Shown here in pieces: positions 1 to 6,630 of a stretch of 7,696 nt of DNA; position 1 is the stretch's first letter, and each line of letters begins with the position of its first letter. This DNA comes from Bacillota bacterium (GTDB lineage: Bacteria; Bacillota; Bacilli; Tumebacillales; Effusibacillaceae), in contig JAGVBM010000175.1 of the NCBI GenBank assembly GCA_020059765.1, positions 1 through 7,696 on the forward strand. The letters run 5' to 3'. A program made the position numbers and the translations under genes. The notes under the pieces were generated by a model, which was given only the letters and a program-made list of their open reading frames with translations, was not told the DNA's origin and did no database searches.

Positions 1-357
1 CATTACTTGTTTCAGCTTGAGGGAGAACGGCTGGGAATCCTTATCGGACGCCGCGGACAGACGTTGGATGCCCTTCAGTACCTTGTAAATCTGGTGGCGA
101 ACAAACATTCAAACCAGTTTTTGCGGATTGTACTGGATGCGGAAGGGTATCGGGCGAGAAGGAAAGAATCGTTGGAACGGTTGGCCGACAAGCTTGCCCG
201 GCAGGTTATCCGGGAACGAAAACCTGTCGAACTGGAAGCCATGCCTGCACATGAACGGAAAGTCATTCATACCTACTTGCAGGGGCACGCAAAAGTCGGA
301 ACGAAAAGCGAAGGAACGGAACCGAATCGAAAAGTGATCATTTATCACAAAAAATGA
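1..357 (+). CDS. jag: Jag/KhpB RNA-binding protein (KH–R3H), 3' part
   Basis: The open frame runs in from the window's left edge (first codons H-Y-L-F-Q) and stops at TGA 355-357, leaving about 118 C-terminal residues. The N-terminal Jag domain and true start lie outside. A KH-type segment is visible with the GRRG loop followed by QTLDALQYLVN, typical of Jag. A long charged helix follows, then an R3H domain with the R-x3-H signature (RKVIH) and the usual SEG-x-EPxRKVII ending. Family members bind RNA, and in several Firmicutes KhpB partners KhpA and affects cell division and envelope synthesis. In Bacillales the gene follows rnpA and spoIIIJ/yidC, which fits the mnmE neighbour seen here. A TTG at base 7 is in frame but is only an internal Leu codon. 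Identification is firm; cellular function is known only from homologues. Confidence 0.93.
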   Translation, partial: HYLFQLEGERLGILIGRRGQTLDALQYLVNLVANKHSNQFLRIVLDAEGYRARRKESLERLADKLARQVIRERKPVELEAMPAHERKVIHTYLQGHAKVGTKSEGTEPNRKVIIYHKK

Positions 358-373
358 TGTGAACCCTAAAAAC

Positions 374-390
374 TTATCCACTGTGGATAA
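374..390. promoter_or_regulatory. Two DnaA boxes fused head to head in a palindrome
   Basis: TTATCCACTGTGGATAA is an odd-centred perfect palindrome (8-bp arms around T382). The bottom-strand 9-mer at 382-390 reads TTATCCACA, an exact DnaA box. The top-strand 9-mer at 374-382 is TTATCCACT, one mismatch in the last base. The two boxes share one base. They sit between the jag stop codon and its terminator hairpin. DnaA binding is inferred from the consensus TTATNCACA. Confidence 0.7.
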
Positions 391-394
391 CATT

Positions 395-419
395 CGCCAT
401 CAATTGATGGCGTTTTTTT
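395..419 (+). terminator. Intrinsic terminator after jag
   Basis: A perfect 18-bp palindrome, CGCCATCAATTGATGGCG (395-412), would fold into a stem of at least 7 bp with an AATT loop and is followed directly by seven T residues (413-419). It begins 37 bp after the jag stop codon, so it probably ends the upstream rpmH/rnpA/yidC/jag transcription. The stem is symmetrical but the T tract is only on the + strand side. Confidence 0.88.
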
Positions 420-431
420 ATACTTGTGAAT

Positions 432-440
432 TGTGGATAT
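432..440 (-). promoter_or_regulatory. DnaA-box-like 9-mer (one mismatch)
   Basis: TGTGGATAT reads ATATCCACA on the bottom strand and differs from the DnaA box TTATCCACA only in the first base. It lies upstream of the putative mnmE promoter in the same orientation as the boxes at 487-495 and 502-510. Confidence 0.5.
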
Positions 441-473
441 GCGGCTACTTGATTTTTCGTGCGGTTGTCATTA

Positions 474-482
474 TGTTACAAT
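474..482 (+). promoter_or_regulatory. Candidate extended -10 promoter of mnmE
   Basis: TGTTACAAT fits the extended -10 form TG-N-TATAAT with one mismatch in the hexamer. The -35 position at 17-bp spacing (454-459, TTTTCG) is poor, which extended -10 promoters tolerate. Transcription would begin near 488-490, about 48 bp before the mnmE start, past the jag terminator. Predicted by eye only. Confidence 0.45.
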
Positions 483-486
483 AAGA

Positions 487-495
487 TGTGCATAA
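487..495 (-). promoter_or_regulatory. DnaA box
   Basis: TGTGCATAA is TTATGCACA on the bottom strand, an exact match to TTATNCACA. It covers the predicted transcription start of mnmE. Confidence 0.6.
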
Positions 496-501
496 TTTAC
501 C

Positions 502-510
502 TGTGGATAA
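502..510 (-). promoter_or_regulatory. DnaA box
   Basis: TGTGGATAA is the perfect box TTATCCACA on the bottom strand. Its centre is 15 bp from the centre of the neighbouring box, it has the same orientation, and it lies in the mnmE leader 26 bp before the start codon. Confidence 0.7.
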
Positions 511-522
511 TTTGTCAATCTG

Positions 523-530
523 AAAAGAGG
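523..530 (+). promoter_or_regulatory. Ribosome binding site deciding the mnmE start
   Basis: AAAAGAGG lies 6 bp before the ATG at 537. The frame is open further upstream (from 459), but those codons have no such site and run through the DnaA boxes, so 537 is chosen. Confidence 0.75.
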
Positions 531-536
531 TTCCCA

Positions 537-1916
537 ATGATCGAATTTGACACAATCGCTGCGATTGCTACCGCGTTGGGAGAGGGCAGTGTGGGAATCA
601 TTCGCGTCAGCGGTTCCGACTCGGTGCACATTGCGGATTCGATTTTCAAAAGTAAAAAGAGGTTGCGGGAAGCGGAAACCCATACACTGCATTATGGTCA
701 TATCGTAGATCCCGATTCCGGGGACGTTGTTGACGAAGTGTTGGTCGCTTTGATGCGGTCCCCGCGAAGTTACACCAAGGAGGATATTGTGGAAATCCAC
801 TGCCACGGCGGAATCGTCGTGGTGCAGCGAGTTTTGCAGATTGTATTGGCTTCCGGCGCGCGTTTGGCTGAACCTGGTGAGTTTACTAAACGTGCCTTTC
901 TGAATGGCCGTATTGATTTGTCGCAGGCGGAAGCGGTTATTGATTTGATTCGTTCGAAAACGGATTCGTCGATGAAATTGGCGTTAAAGCAGGTTGAGGG
1001 TTATTTGGGAAGTAGAATCCGGCAACTTCGGCAAAAGTTGATCGAATTGTTGGCTCATATAGAAGTGACGATCGATTATCCGGAACATGATGTGGAAGAT
1101 GTGGCCGTCCGAAACATCCTCAAGCAAGGAACGGAAGCAATCAAGGAGATACAAGGGATGTTGGAAGGTGCCAGGACCGGGCGCATTTTGCGTGAAGGAA
1201 TTCGCACGGTGATTATTGGGAAACCCAATGTTGGCAAGTCCTCCTTGTTAAACGCATTATCAAAAACGGATCGTGCCATCGTGACCGATATTCCCGGAAC
1301 CACACGGGATATTTTGGAAGAACAAATCAGTATACGCGGGATTCCGCTGCAAATCGTCGATACTGCGGGGATACGCGAGACGGAAGATGTGGTGGAACGA
1401 ATCGGTGTGGAACGCAGCCGCAACGCTTTGGAAGAAGCGGATCTTGTCCTGTTTATGCTGGATGCGAGCCGTGAACTGGCGGATACGGATCGTGAGTTGT
1501 TGAGGCAAACAAAAGGGAAGCCGACTTTGATTCTTTTGAACAAATTGGATCTGCCCCGCAAGATCTTGACGCATACCATCACAGAATTGGCGCCGGATGC
1601 GTTGGTCATTGAAATGTCTGTCAAAAAGGGACAAGGGATTGAACGATTGGAGCAAGAAGTGGAACGTCTGTTTCTTTCCGGCGGGATTGAAGGGAAAGAA
1701 GCGGCCTATGTTTCAAATGCCCGACACATCGCCCTATTGGAAAAATGCAAACGTCAACTGGAGGAAGCAGTGCATTCTGCGGAATCGGGGATGACGCTCG
1801 ATTTGGTTGCGGTGGAGATACGGGATGCCTGGGAAACTCTGGGGGAAGTAATCGGCGAGGCCGTCGGGGAAGATTTGCTCGATCAGATTTTCTCGCAGTT
1901 TTGTCTTGGAAAGTAA
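537..1916 (+). CDS. mnmE: tRNA modification GTPase MnmE (TrmE/ThdF)
   Basis: The protein has 459 residues, the usual family length. With MnmG it forms the complex that installs the 5-carboxymethylaminomethyl-type group on wobble U34 of tRNAs, using a tetrahydrofolate one-carbon unit and GTP hydrolysis. The N-terminal folate-binding domain (about residues 1-120) begins DTIAAIATALGEG and ends near FTKRAFLNGRIDL. A helical domain is interrupted by a Ras-like G domain with G1 GKPNVGKS (228-235), the TTRD switch, G3 DTAG (275-278) and G4 NKLD (335-338). The C terminus is FCLGK with the conserved Cys456. The start at ATG 537 matches the homologous MDTIAAI start and has a good ribosome binding site. 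mnmG follows after 13 bp, so the two are co-transcribed. An upstream promoter candidate overlaps DnaA boxes. Identification is secure. Confidence 0.98.
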   Translation: MIEFDTIAAIATALGEGSVGIIRVSGSDSVHIADSIFKSKKRLREAETHTLHYGHIVDPDSGDVVDEVLVALMRSPRSYTKEDIVEIHCHGGIVVVQRVLQIVLASGARLAEPGEFTKRAFLNGRIDLSQAEAVIDLIRSKTDSSMKLALKQVEGYLGSRIRQLRQKLIELLAHIEVTIDYPEHDVEDVAVRNILKQGTEAIKEIQGMLEGARTGRILREGIRTVIIGKPNVGKSSLLNALSKTDRAIVTDIPGTTRDILEEQISIRGIPLQIVDTAGIRETEDVVERIGVERSRNALEEADLVLFMLDASRELADTDRELLRQTKGKPTLILLNKLDLPRKILTHTITELAPDALVIEMSVKKGQGIERLEQEVERLFLSGGIEGKEAAYVSNARHIALLEKCKRQLEEAVHSAESGMTLDLVAVEIRDAWETLGEVIGEAVGEDLLDQIFSQFCLGK

Positions 1917-1929
1917 GGAGGGTTTCAAT

Positions 1930-3819
1930 ATGCGTTATGCAGCTGGCCAGTTCGAAGTCATAGTAGTCGGAGCGGGTCATGCGGGCAGTGAAGCGGCTCT
2001 TGCCTCGGCTCGCTTGGGTTGCAAGACTTTGTTGTTGAATATCAGTCTTGACACGGTTGCCTACATGCCGTGCAATCCGGCGATCGGCGGACCCGCAAAA
2101 GGAAACGTCGTTCGTGAAATTGATGCTTTGGGCGGCGAAATGGCTGCCAACATTGATAAAACTTATATTCAGATGCGATTGTTGAATACGGGTAAAGGAC
2201 CGGCCGTTCACGCATTGCGTGCCCAAGCGGATAAGGCGTTATACAGTTTGACAATGAAGCATACGATCGAAAACACTCCGAATCTGACTCTTCGTCAAGG
2301 GATGGTTGAAGAATTGTTGGTGGAGGGGGATTATATCAAAGGAGTCGTTACAAAGACGGGGGCTGTCTATCACGCACAAGCCGTTGTATTGACGACGGGA
2401 ACCTATTTGCGCGGTCGGGTGATCATTGGGGACGTTTCTTATCAAAGCGGGCCCAACGGGCAAATGCCGGCACTTAAATTGTCCGATTCTCTGGCCAATC
2501 TCGGATTTGAGCTGGTTCGTTTCAAAACTGGCACCCCGCCGCGGGTGAATCAACATACAATTGATTTTGACAAAATGATTGAACAACCGGGAGATCCGGA
2601 ACCGCTTCATTTTTCTTTCTCGGATGAAGTGAAACCGCGGGCACAAATCTCTTGTTGGCTGACGTATACGAATCAATCGACCCATACGATTATTATGGAC
2701 AATTTGCACCGGGCTCCTATGTATTCCGGGGACATAGAAGGTACTGGACCCCGGTATTGTCCGTCGATTGAAGACAAAATCGTCAGGTTTTCCGATCGGC
2801 CGTCCCATCAAATTTTTCTCGAACCTGAGGGGATGGATACCGCAGAATGGTATGTGCAAGGTTTTTCCACGTCTCTGCCGGAAGAAGTTCAGTTTCAAAT
2901 GTTGAAATCAATTCCAGGCCTTGAAAATGTCGATATGATGCGTCCCGGGTACGCCATTGAATATGATGCCATTCAGCCCACCCAATTGCAGTTGACCCTT
3001 GAAACCAAACTTGTAAAAGGGTTATATACGGCAGGACAAATCAACGGCACATCCGGCTACGAAGAAGCGGCCGGACAGGGTTTGCTGGCTGGCATGAATG
3101 CAGCGCTGAGCGTGTTGGGAAGAGAACCTGTGATTCTCAATCGTTCACAAGCTTATATCGGTGTGATGATAGACGATCTCGTGACAAAAGGGACCAACGA
3201 ACCATACCGTTTGTTGACTTCCCGTGCGGAATACCGGCTGCTGCTCCGGAATGACAATGCGGATTTGCGTTTGATGGATATTGGTTATCAGACTGGTTTG
3301 ATTTCCGAAGAAAGATACGAACGGCTCTTGAAGAAGCGGGAAAATATTTCTGGGGAAATGAAGAGGCTGCAATCGATCCGTTTGCGCACCGATGAAGTAA
3401 ACCCCTTTTTGTTGGAAAAAGGAAGCAATCCGTTGGAAAAGGATCAGGCGGTTACTCTGGAACAATTGTTGAAGCGGCCGGAGATTGATTACAAGTCTCT
3501 TGCTCGACTCTATCCCGCATCGCAACCTCTGCATCCGGAAGTAGTTGAACAAGTGGAAATTCAGATCAAGTATGCGGGGTATATTGAAAAGCAGACCCAA
3601 CAGATTGAGCGGCAGAAGAAATTGGAGCAGCGATTGATTCCGGAGGAAATGAACTATCAAAGCATCACAGGATTGTCTTCAGAGGCCAAAGAGAAGCTTT
3701 CCAGGATACGTCCTCGCTCGATTGGGCAGGCTTCCCGAATTTCCGGCGTAAGCCCGGCAGATATCTCGATTTTGCTGGTTTGGTTGGAAAGCAAAATAAT
3801 AAGGAGCAGCGGTGCATGA
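1930..3819 (+). CDS. mnmG: tRNA U34 modification FAD enzyme MnmG (GidA)
   Basis: The 629-residue product equals the usual family length. MnmG is the FAD/NADH-binding partner of MnmE in synthesis of the 5-carboxymethylaminomethyl group on wobble U34. The dinucleotide-binding motif GAGHAG is at 14-19. The conserved cysteines lie in MPCNPAIGG (Cys48) and GPRYCPSIEDK (Cys277). The GYEEAAGQGLLAGMNA stretch and the SRAEYRLLLRNDNAD motif are intact, and a C-terminal helical MnmE- and tRNA-contacting region ends near ISILLVWL. The start is ATG 1930, 7 bp after AAGGAGG (1915-1921). A TTG at 1906 in the same frame overlaps the mnmE end and has no such site. The stop overlaps the rsmG start by 4 bp (ATGA), indicating translational coupling. 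No damage or unusual residue is seen. Confidence 0.98.
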   Translation: MRYAAGQFEVIVVGAGHAGSEAALASARLGCKTLLLNISLDTVAYMPCNPAIGGPAKGNVVREIDALGGEMAANIDKTYIQMRLLNTGKGPAVHALRAQADKALYSLTMKHTIENTPNLTLRQGMVEELLVEGDYIKGVVTKTGAVYHAQAVVLTTGTYLRGRVIIGDVSYQSGPNGQMPALKLSDSLANLGFELVRFKTGTPPRVNQHTIDFDKMIEQPGDPEPLHFSFSDEVKPRAQISCWLTYTNQSTHTIIMDNLHRAPMYSGDIEGTGPRYCPSIEDKIVRFSDRPSHQIFLEPEGMDTAEWYVQGFSTSLPEEVQFQMLKSIPGLENVDMMRPGYAIEYDAIQPTQLQLTLETKLVKGLYTAGQINGTSGYEEAAGQGLLAGMNAALSVLGREPVILNRSQAYIGVMIDDLVTKGTNEPYRLLTSRAEYRLLLRNDNADLRLMDIGYQTGLISEERYERLLKKRENISGEMKRLQSIRLRTDEVNPFLLEKGSNPLEKDQAVTLEQLLKRPEIDYKSLARLYPASQPLHPEVVEQVEIQIKYAGYIEKQTQQIERQKKLEQRLIPEEMNYQSITGLSSEAKEKLSRIRPRSIGQASRISGVSPADISILLVWLESKIIRSSGA

Positions 3820-4544
3820 ATGACGTACTAGCCGAACAATTTGCTGCAACAATTCAACAGGACTTAGGGGTTGAAGTCGGGAAGGATGTTCTGGCCCGCT
3901 TTGATCGGTATTATCATTTTTTGTTGGAATGGAATGAACGGATGAACTTGACGGCGATTACGGATCGGGAAAGTGTCTATTGGAAGCATTTTTACGATTC
4001 TGCCAGTCTGCTGACCGTTTCTGAATTCGATTCCCGCGCTGATCTGTTGGATGTCGGATCGGGCGCCGGATTTCCATCCATCCCCTTGCATCTTTTGCAT
4101 CAAGAATTAACAGTCACCATCTTGGATTCTTTGCAAAAGAGGATCACATTTCTCAGCGAATTGAGCAAAGAGTTACACTTGTCCCGATTTTCCGCCGTTC
4201 ATGGACGAGCTGAAGATTTCGGCCACCAGACAAACTGGCGGGAATCTTTTTCACAAGTTACGGCGAGAGCGGTTGCCAGGCTCCCCGTTTTATTGGAGTT
4301 TTGTTTGCCGTTTGTTCAAACGGGAGGTTACTTTTTTGCCATGAAAGGACCGGAGGGAGCAAATGAACTCGAAGAGTCTTCCAAGGCCCTGTCTCTGTTG
4401 GGAGGAGAAATAAAGGCTTTGCACAGCTTTGATATTCCTGAAATAGAAGGCTCAAGAACTATTGTCGTTATCAAAAAGGTAAACGCAACACCGAAAAGTT
4501 ACCCCCGTAAAGCGGGTACTCCGGTAAAAAAACCACTCCTTTAA
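3816..4544 (+). CDS. rsmG: 16S rRNA m7G methyltransferase RsmG (GidB)
   Basis: The 242-residue product is close to the family norm of about 240. RsmG uses S-adenosylmethionine to methylate N7 of a guanine in the 530 loop of 16S rRNA (G527 in E. coli numbering). In several bacteria its loss gives low-level streptomycin resistance. Visible motifs are NLTAITD (44-50), the SAM-binding DVGSGAGFPSIPL (79-91), RAEDF (131-135), TARAVA (149-154), AMKG (175-178) and the C-terminal YPRKAGTP (229-236). The start at ATG 3816 overlaps the mnmG stop and has AAGGAG at 3801-3806, 9 bp upstream. An in-frame GTG/ATG further upstream would lie well inside mnmG and is less likely. It is the last gene of the mnmE–mnmG–rsmG group. 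No T-tracted terminator hairpin is evident after it. Confidence 0.97.
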   Translation: MNDVLAEQFAATIQQDLGVEVGKDVLARFDRYYHFLLEWNERMNLTAITDRESVYWKHFYDSASLLTVSEFDSRADLLDVGSGAGFPSIPLHLLHQELTVTILDSLQKRITFLSELSKELHLSRFSAVHGRAEDFGHQTNWRESFSQVTARAVARLPVLLEFCLPFVQTGGYFFAMKGPEGANELEESSKALSLLGGEIKALHSFDIPEIEGSRTIVVIKKVNATPKSYPRKAGTPVKKPLL

Positions 4545-4560
4545 AGACCGCGTTGCCCTT

Positions 4561-4600
4561 ATACTTGTTACCTTGAAAACTTATAAATTCTAACAAGTAT
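4561..4600. repeat. Perfect 10-bp inverted repeat upstream of noc
   Basis: ATACTTGTTA (4561-4570) and TAACAAGTAT (4591-4600) are exact inverted copies separated by 20 bp. The centre is about 95 bp before the noc start. No T tract follows, so it does not look like a terminator. Two arms about 30 bp apart centre to centre could be a two-site operator. A weak promoter candidate (TTGAAA 4573-4578, TATGTA 4598-4603, 19-bp spacing) overlaps the spacer and right arm. Neither half matches parS or the Noc-binding consensus. Confidence 0.5.
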
Positions 4601-4661
4601 GTAAAAGAAGGAATACGACTTAAGAATCTCGAATTTATCCTTATGCATTTGGTATCGAGTA

Positions 4662-4668
4662 GTGGGGG
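4662..4668 (+). promoter_or_regulatory. Ribosome binding site deciding the noc start
   Basis: The G-rich GTGGGGG ends 7 bp before ATG 4676 but only 1 bp before ATG 4670, so the second ATG is the likelier start. It yields the N terminus MKDQISKLFGG, which resembles the B. subtilis Noc N terminus. Confidence 0.6.
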
Positions 4669-4675
4669 AATGGCG

Positions 4676-5497
4676 ATGAAAGATCAAATTTCCAAATTAT
4701 TTGGTGGATCAGAAAAAGCTGCGGGTACGGAAGAAGTGAAACAAATTCCCGTTGATTTGATTCAACCGAATCGCTTTCAGCCGCGATCTGTATTTGACGA
4801 TGAACGAATCGACGAATTAAGCCAAACGATTCGTACACATGGTTTGATTCAACCGATTGTCGTTCGAAAAAACGGATCTGCTTATGAATTGATCGCCGGG
4901 GAGCGACGTTGGCGTGCTGTGAAGAAGTTGGGACTTGCTCATATTCCCGCGATCGTTCGAGATTTTAATGATTCACAAACGGCATCTGTCGCACTGATTG
5001 AGAACTTGCAACGGGAAGGCCTCACGGCGATTGAAGAAGCTTTCGCGTATCAACAATTGTTGGAACTTCACGGATTGACTCAAGAAAGTTTGGCGCAGCG
5101 ATTAGGGAAGGGACAATCCACGATTGCGAACAAGCTGCGTCTGCTGCATCTGCCTAAGGAACTGCAGGATGCGCTATTAACTCGGCAAATTACGGAACGT
5201 CATGCCCGTGCAATGCTTTCCCTCCCCTCGGAGGAATTGCAAATTAAAGTATTAAATGAAATTCTTGAGCGAGAATGGAATGTCAAACAAACAGAAAATC
5301 GCATCCAACAACTGTTGGAAGTTGAAAAGCCGAAGGCAAAACCTCGGAAGATTTCCTTTTCCCGAGATGTCAGGATTGCAGTGAACACGATCCGTCAGTC
5401 GCTTGACATGATTCATAAAACCGGGTTGAATGTAATAACGGAAGAAGAAGACTACGACGAGTACTATCAATTTGTCATTCGGGTACCCAAATCCTGA
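4676..5497 (+). CDS. noc: Nucleoid occlusion protein Noc (ParB-family CTPase)
   Basis: The 273-residue product is a ParB paralogue. In B. subtilis Noc binds NBS sites across the chromosome, spreads as a CTP-dependent clamp, and tethers the nucleoid to the membrane to block FtsZ division over DNA. The N terminus MKDQISKLFGG, with hydrophobic I5, L8, F9 and basic K2, K7, resembles the membrane-targeting amphipathic helix of Noc. The CTP-binding fold has GERRW (75-79) and ENLQR (109-113). The helix-turn-helix (about 135-157) carries GKGQSTIANKLR. Gln147 and Lys153 sit where Noc proteins differ from ParB and favour NBS over parS; the ParB in this window has Arg and Phe there. A C-terminal dimerisation domain ends the protein. 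It lacks the ParB LGKGL motif for ParA. It stands apart from its neighbours (131 and 374 bp gaps), so its own promoter is likely. Confidence 0.95.
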   Translation: MKDQISKLFGGSEKAAGTEEVKQIPVDLIQPNRFQPRSVFDDERIDELSQTIRTHGLIQPIVVRKNGSAYELIAGERRWRAVKKLGLAHIPAIVRDFNDSQTASVALIENLQREGLTAIEEAFAYQQLLELHGLTQESLAQRLGKGQSTIANKLRLLHLPKELQDALLTRQITERHARAMLSLPSEELQIKVLNEILEREWNVKQTENRIQQLLEVEKPKAKPRKISFSRDVRIAVNTIRQSLDMIHKTGLNVITEEEDYDEYYQFVIRVPKS

Positions 5498-5650
5498 TCC
5501 GAAAATATTTCTTCCCGCCATAATTTGCACACGTTCTGACGGGCAGCTCTTGATATCGTTTTCAGCCCAATTACCTGCTTTTTTATGAGGGATCCTTTGT
5601 TTCTCTGGAATGTGGCTGAACGAACGGTCCAATGTCAAGATTCCCCTTGG

Positions 5651-5767
5651 AGGTGTGTTTTCTTTTGTTTACCTACAAAAATATTTGACTCCATATATCC
5701 CCACCTCAAGGCGGGAGTATTCTCGACTAAAGTGATAAAAAATTTAGGTGTATTTTTTTGTCTACCT
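5651..5767 (+). repeat. Pair of degenerate T-rich direct repeats bounded by AGGT/ACCT
   Basis: Copy one (5651-5674) and copy two (5746-5767) both begin AGGTGT and end TACCT around a T-rich core. The shared 18-mer portions (5657-5674 and 5750-5767) match at 15 of 18 positions and are 93 bp apart. Each copy starts and ends with an inverted AGGT…ACCT. The role is unknown; the position upstream of parA suggests a regulatory or structural site. Confidence 0.4.
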
Positions 5768-5859
5768 TTTTCCCTATGTTTCTTGTAAAATAAAGGTTGT
5801 GAGATTAATAGGCAGGAACTGCATCTTAGACGAACTGAATAGATAATTCTTTTTTTGAC

Positions 5860-5866
5860 GAGGTGA
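5860..5866 (+). promoter_or_regulatory. Ribosome binding site deciding the parA start
   Basis: GAGGTGA lies 5 bp before ATG 5872. An in-frame GTG at 5863 falls inside this site and is therefore rejected as a start. The resulting N terminus MARVIAVANQKGG aligns with B. subtilis Soj MGKIIAITNQKGG. Confidence 0.75.
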
Positions 5867-5871
5867 AGCTC

Positions 5872-6630
5872 ATGGCGAGAGTAATCGCAGTGGCGAACCA
5901 GAAAGGCGGAGTCGGCAAAACAACGACCTCCGTAAACCTCGGTGCCTGCCTGGCTGCATTGGGAAAACGCACCTTATTGATTGATATCGACCCGCAGGGC
6001 AATTCGACTAGTGGTGTCGGGATCAACAAAGCGGATGTGAATTCTTGCATATATGATGTTCTTATTAATGAATCCAATACAACTGAATCCATACTTCCCA
6101 CTCAAGTTGACGGGTTAGATGCGATTCCTGCTACTATCCAACTTGCCGGTGCTGAAATTGAACTGGTACCTACAATCTCACGCGAGGTTCGACTACGAAA
6201 AGCATTAATTCCTCTAAAGAACAGTTACGATTACATCATTATTGATTGTCCTCCTTCGCTTGGACTTCTGACAGTTAACGCATTGACGGCGGCAGATTCT
6301 GTTCTTATACCCATCCAGTGTGAATACTACGCATTAGAAGGGTTAAGTCAATTATTGAATACAATCCGTCTTGTGCAGAAACATCTCAACACAAATCTGG
6401 AGATTGAAGGAGTACTTTTAACGATGCTTGACGCTCGAACGAATCTCGGGCTGCAGGTCATCGAGGATGTGAAAAAGTATTTTCGTGAAAAAGTGTACAG
6501 TACGATTATTCCGCGCAATGTACGTTTAAGCGAAGCACCCAGTCACGGACAACCTATTATTATGTATGATCCCAAATCGCGCGGGGCTGAAGTTTACATG
6601 GACCTTGCAAAGGAAGTGTCGAACTCATGA
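5872..6630 (+). CDS. parA: Chromosome partition ATPase ParA (Soj)
   Basis: The 252-residue product is a short chromosomal ParA lacking an N-terminal DNA-binding extension. It has the deviant Walker A KGGVGKTT (11-18, signature Lys11), the A' motif DIDPQGN (38-44) with catalytic Asp40, and the Walker B-like IIIDCPPS with Asp125. Arg189 and Arg218, the residues used for non-specific DNA binding in B. subtilis Soj, are at the same positions. The protein forms ATP-dependent dimers on the nucleoid whose ATPase is triggered by ParB. In B. subtilis Soj also regulates DnaA, inhibiting initiation as a monomer, and with Spo0J influences sporulation. The gene overlaps parB by 4 bp (ATGA), so they form one operon. 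The family-level conservation is very high and nothing is missing. Confidence 0.98.
   Translation: MARVIAVANQKGGVGKTTTSVNLGACLAALGKRTLLIDIDPQGNSTSGVGINKADVNSCIYDVLINESNTTESILPTQVDGLDAIPATIQLAGAEIELVPTISREVRLRKALIPLKNSYDYIIIDCPPSLGLLTVNALTAADSVLIPIQCEYYALEGLSQLLNTIRLVQKHLNTNLEIEGVLLTMLDARTNLGLQVIEDVKKYFREKVYSTIIPRNVRLSEAPSHGQPIIMYDPKSRGAEVYMDLAKEVSNS

Larger units (their letters stand above)
5498..5871. other. AT-rich noc–parA intergenic region
   Basis: This 374-bp gap has no convincing gene. It is AT-rich, especially from about 5655 to 5800. A 67-codon frame (5585-5788) has no ribosome binding site and a low-complexity F/C/L-rich translation. A repeated T-rich element is at 5651-5674 and 5746-5767. 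A TAAAAT hexamer (5786-5791) is the best -10 candidate for the parAB operon, but no good -35 lies at the right distance. No T-tracted terminator hairpin for noc could be identified with confidence. Confidence 0.6.

Noticed and set aside
459..536. Upstream extension of the mnmE frame
   Set aside because: The extra residues have no family counterpart, lack a ribosome binding site and overlap the promoter and DnaA boxes.
1076..1624. Long antisense open frame within mnmE (182 codons), and similar ones opposite mnmG
   Set aside because: These are shadow frames of conserved coding sequence, with no ribosome binding site or recognisable protein features.
2939..2952. TCCCGGG core in mnmG resembling the Noc-binding site ATTTCCCGGGAAAT
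   Set aside because: Only the central seven bases agree well; the flanking AT arms do not match.
3894..4085. Ser in place of Gly in the RsmG motif GSGAGFPSIPL
   Set aside because: As I recall, Bacillus RsmG has the same Gly-Phe-Pro-Ser form, so this is a normal family variant.
4503..4516. CCCG…CGGG hairpin near the end of rsmG as a terminator
   Set aside because: The stem is only 4 bp, lies inside the conserved YPRKAGTP codons, and has no T tract.
5585..5788. 67-codon open frame between noc and parA
   Set aside because: There is no ribosome binding site before its ATG, the translation is low-complexity and Phe/Cys/Leu-rich from T tracts, and no domain is recognisable.
5811..5842. Possible sigma-H-like promoter before parA (GCAGGAACT … ACTGAATAG)
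   Set aside because: The spacer is 13 bp rather than 11-12 and both halves have mismatches at the A/T positions, so it is too weak to call.
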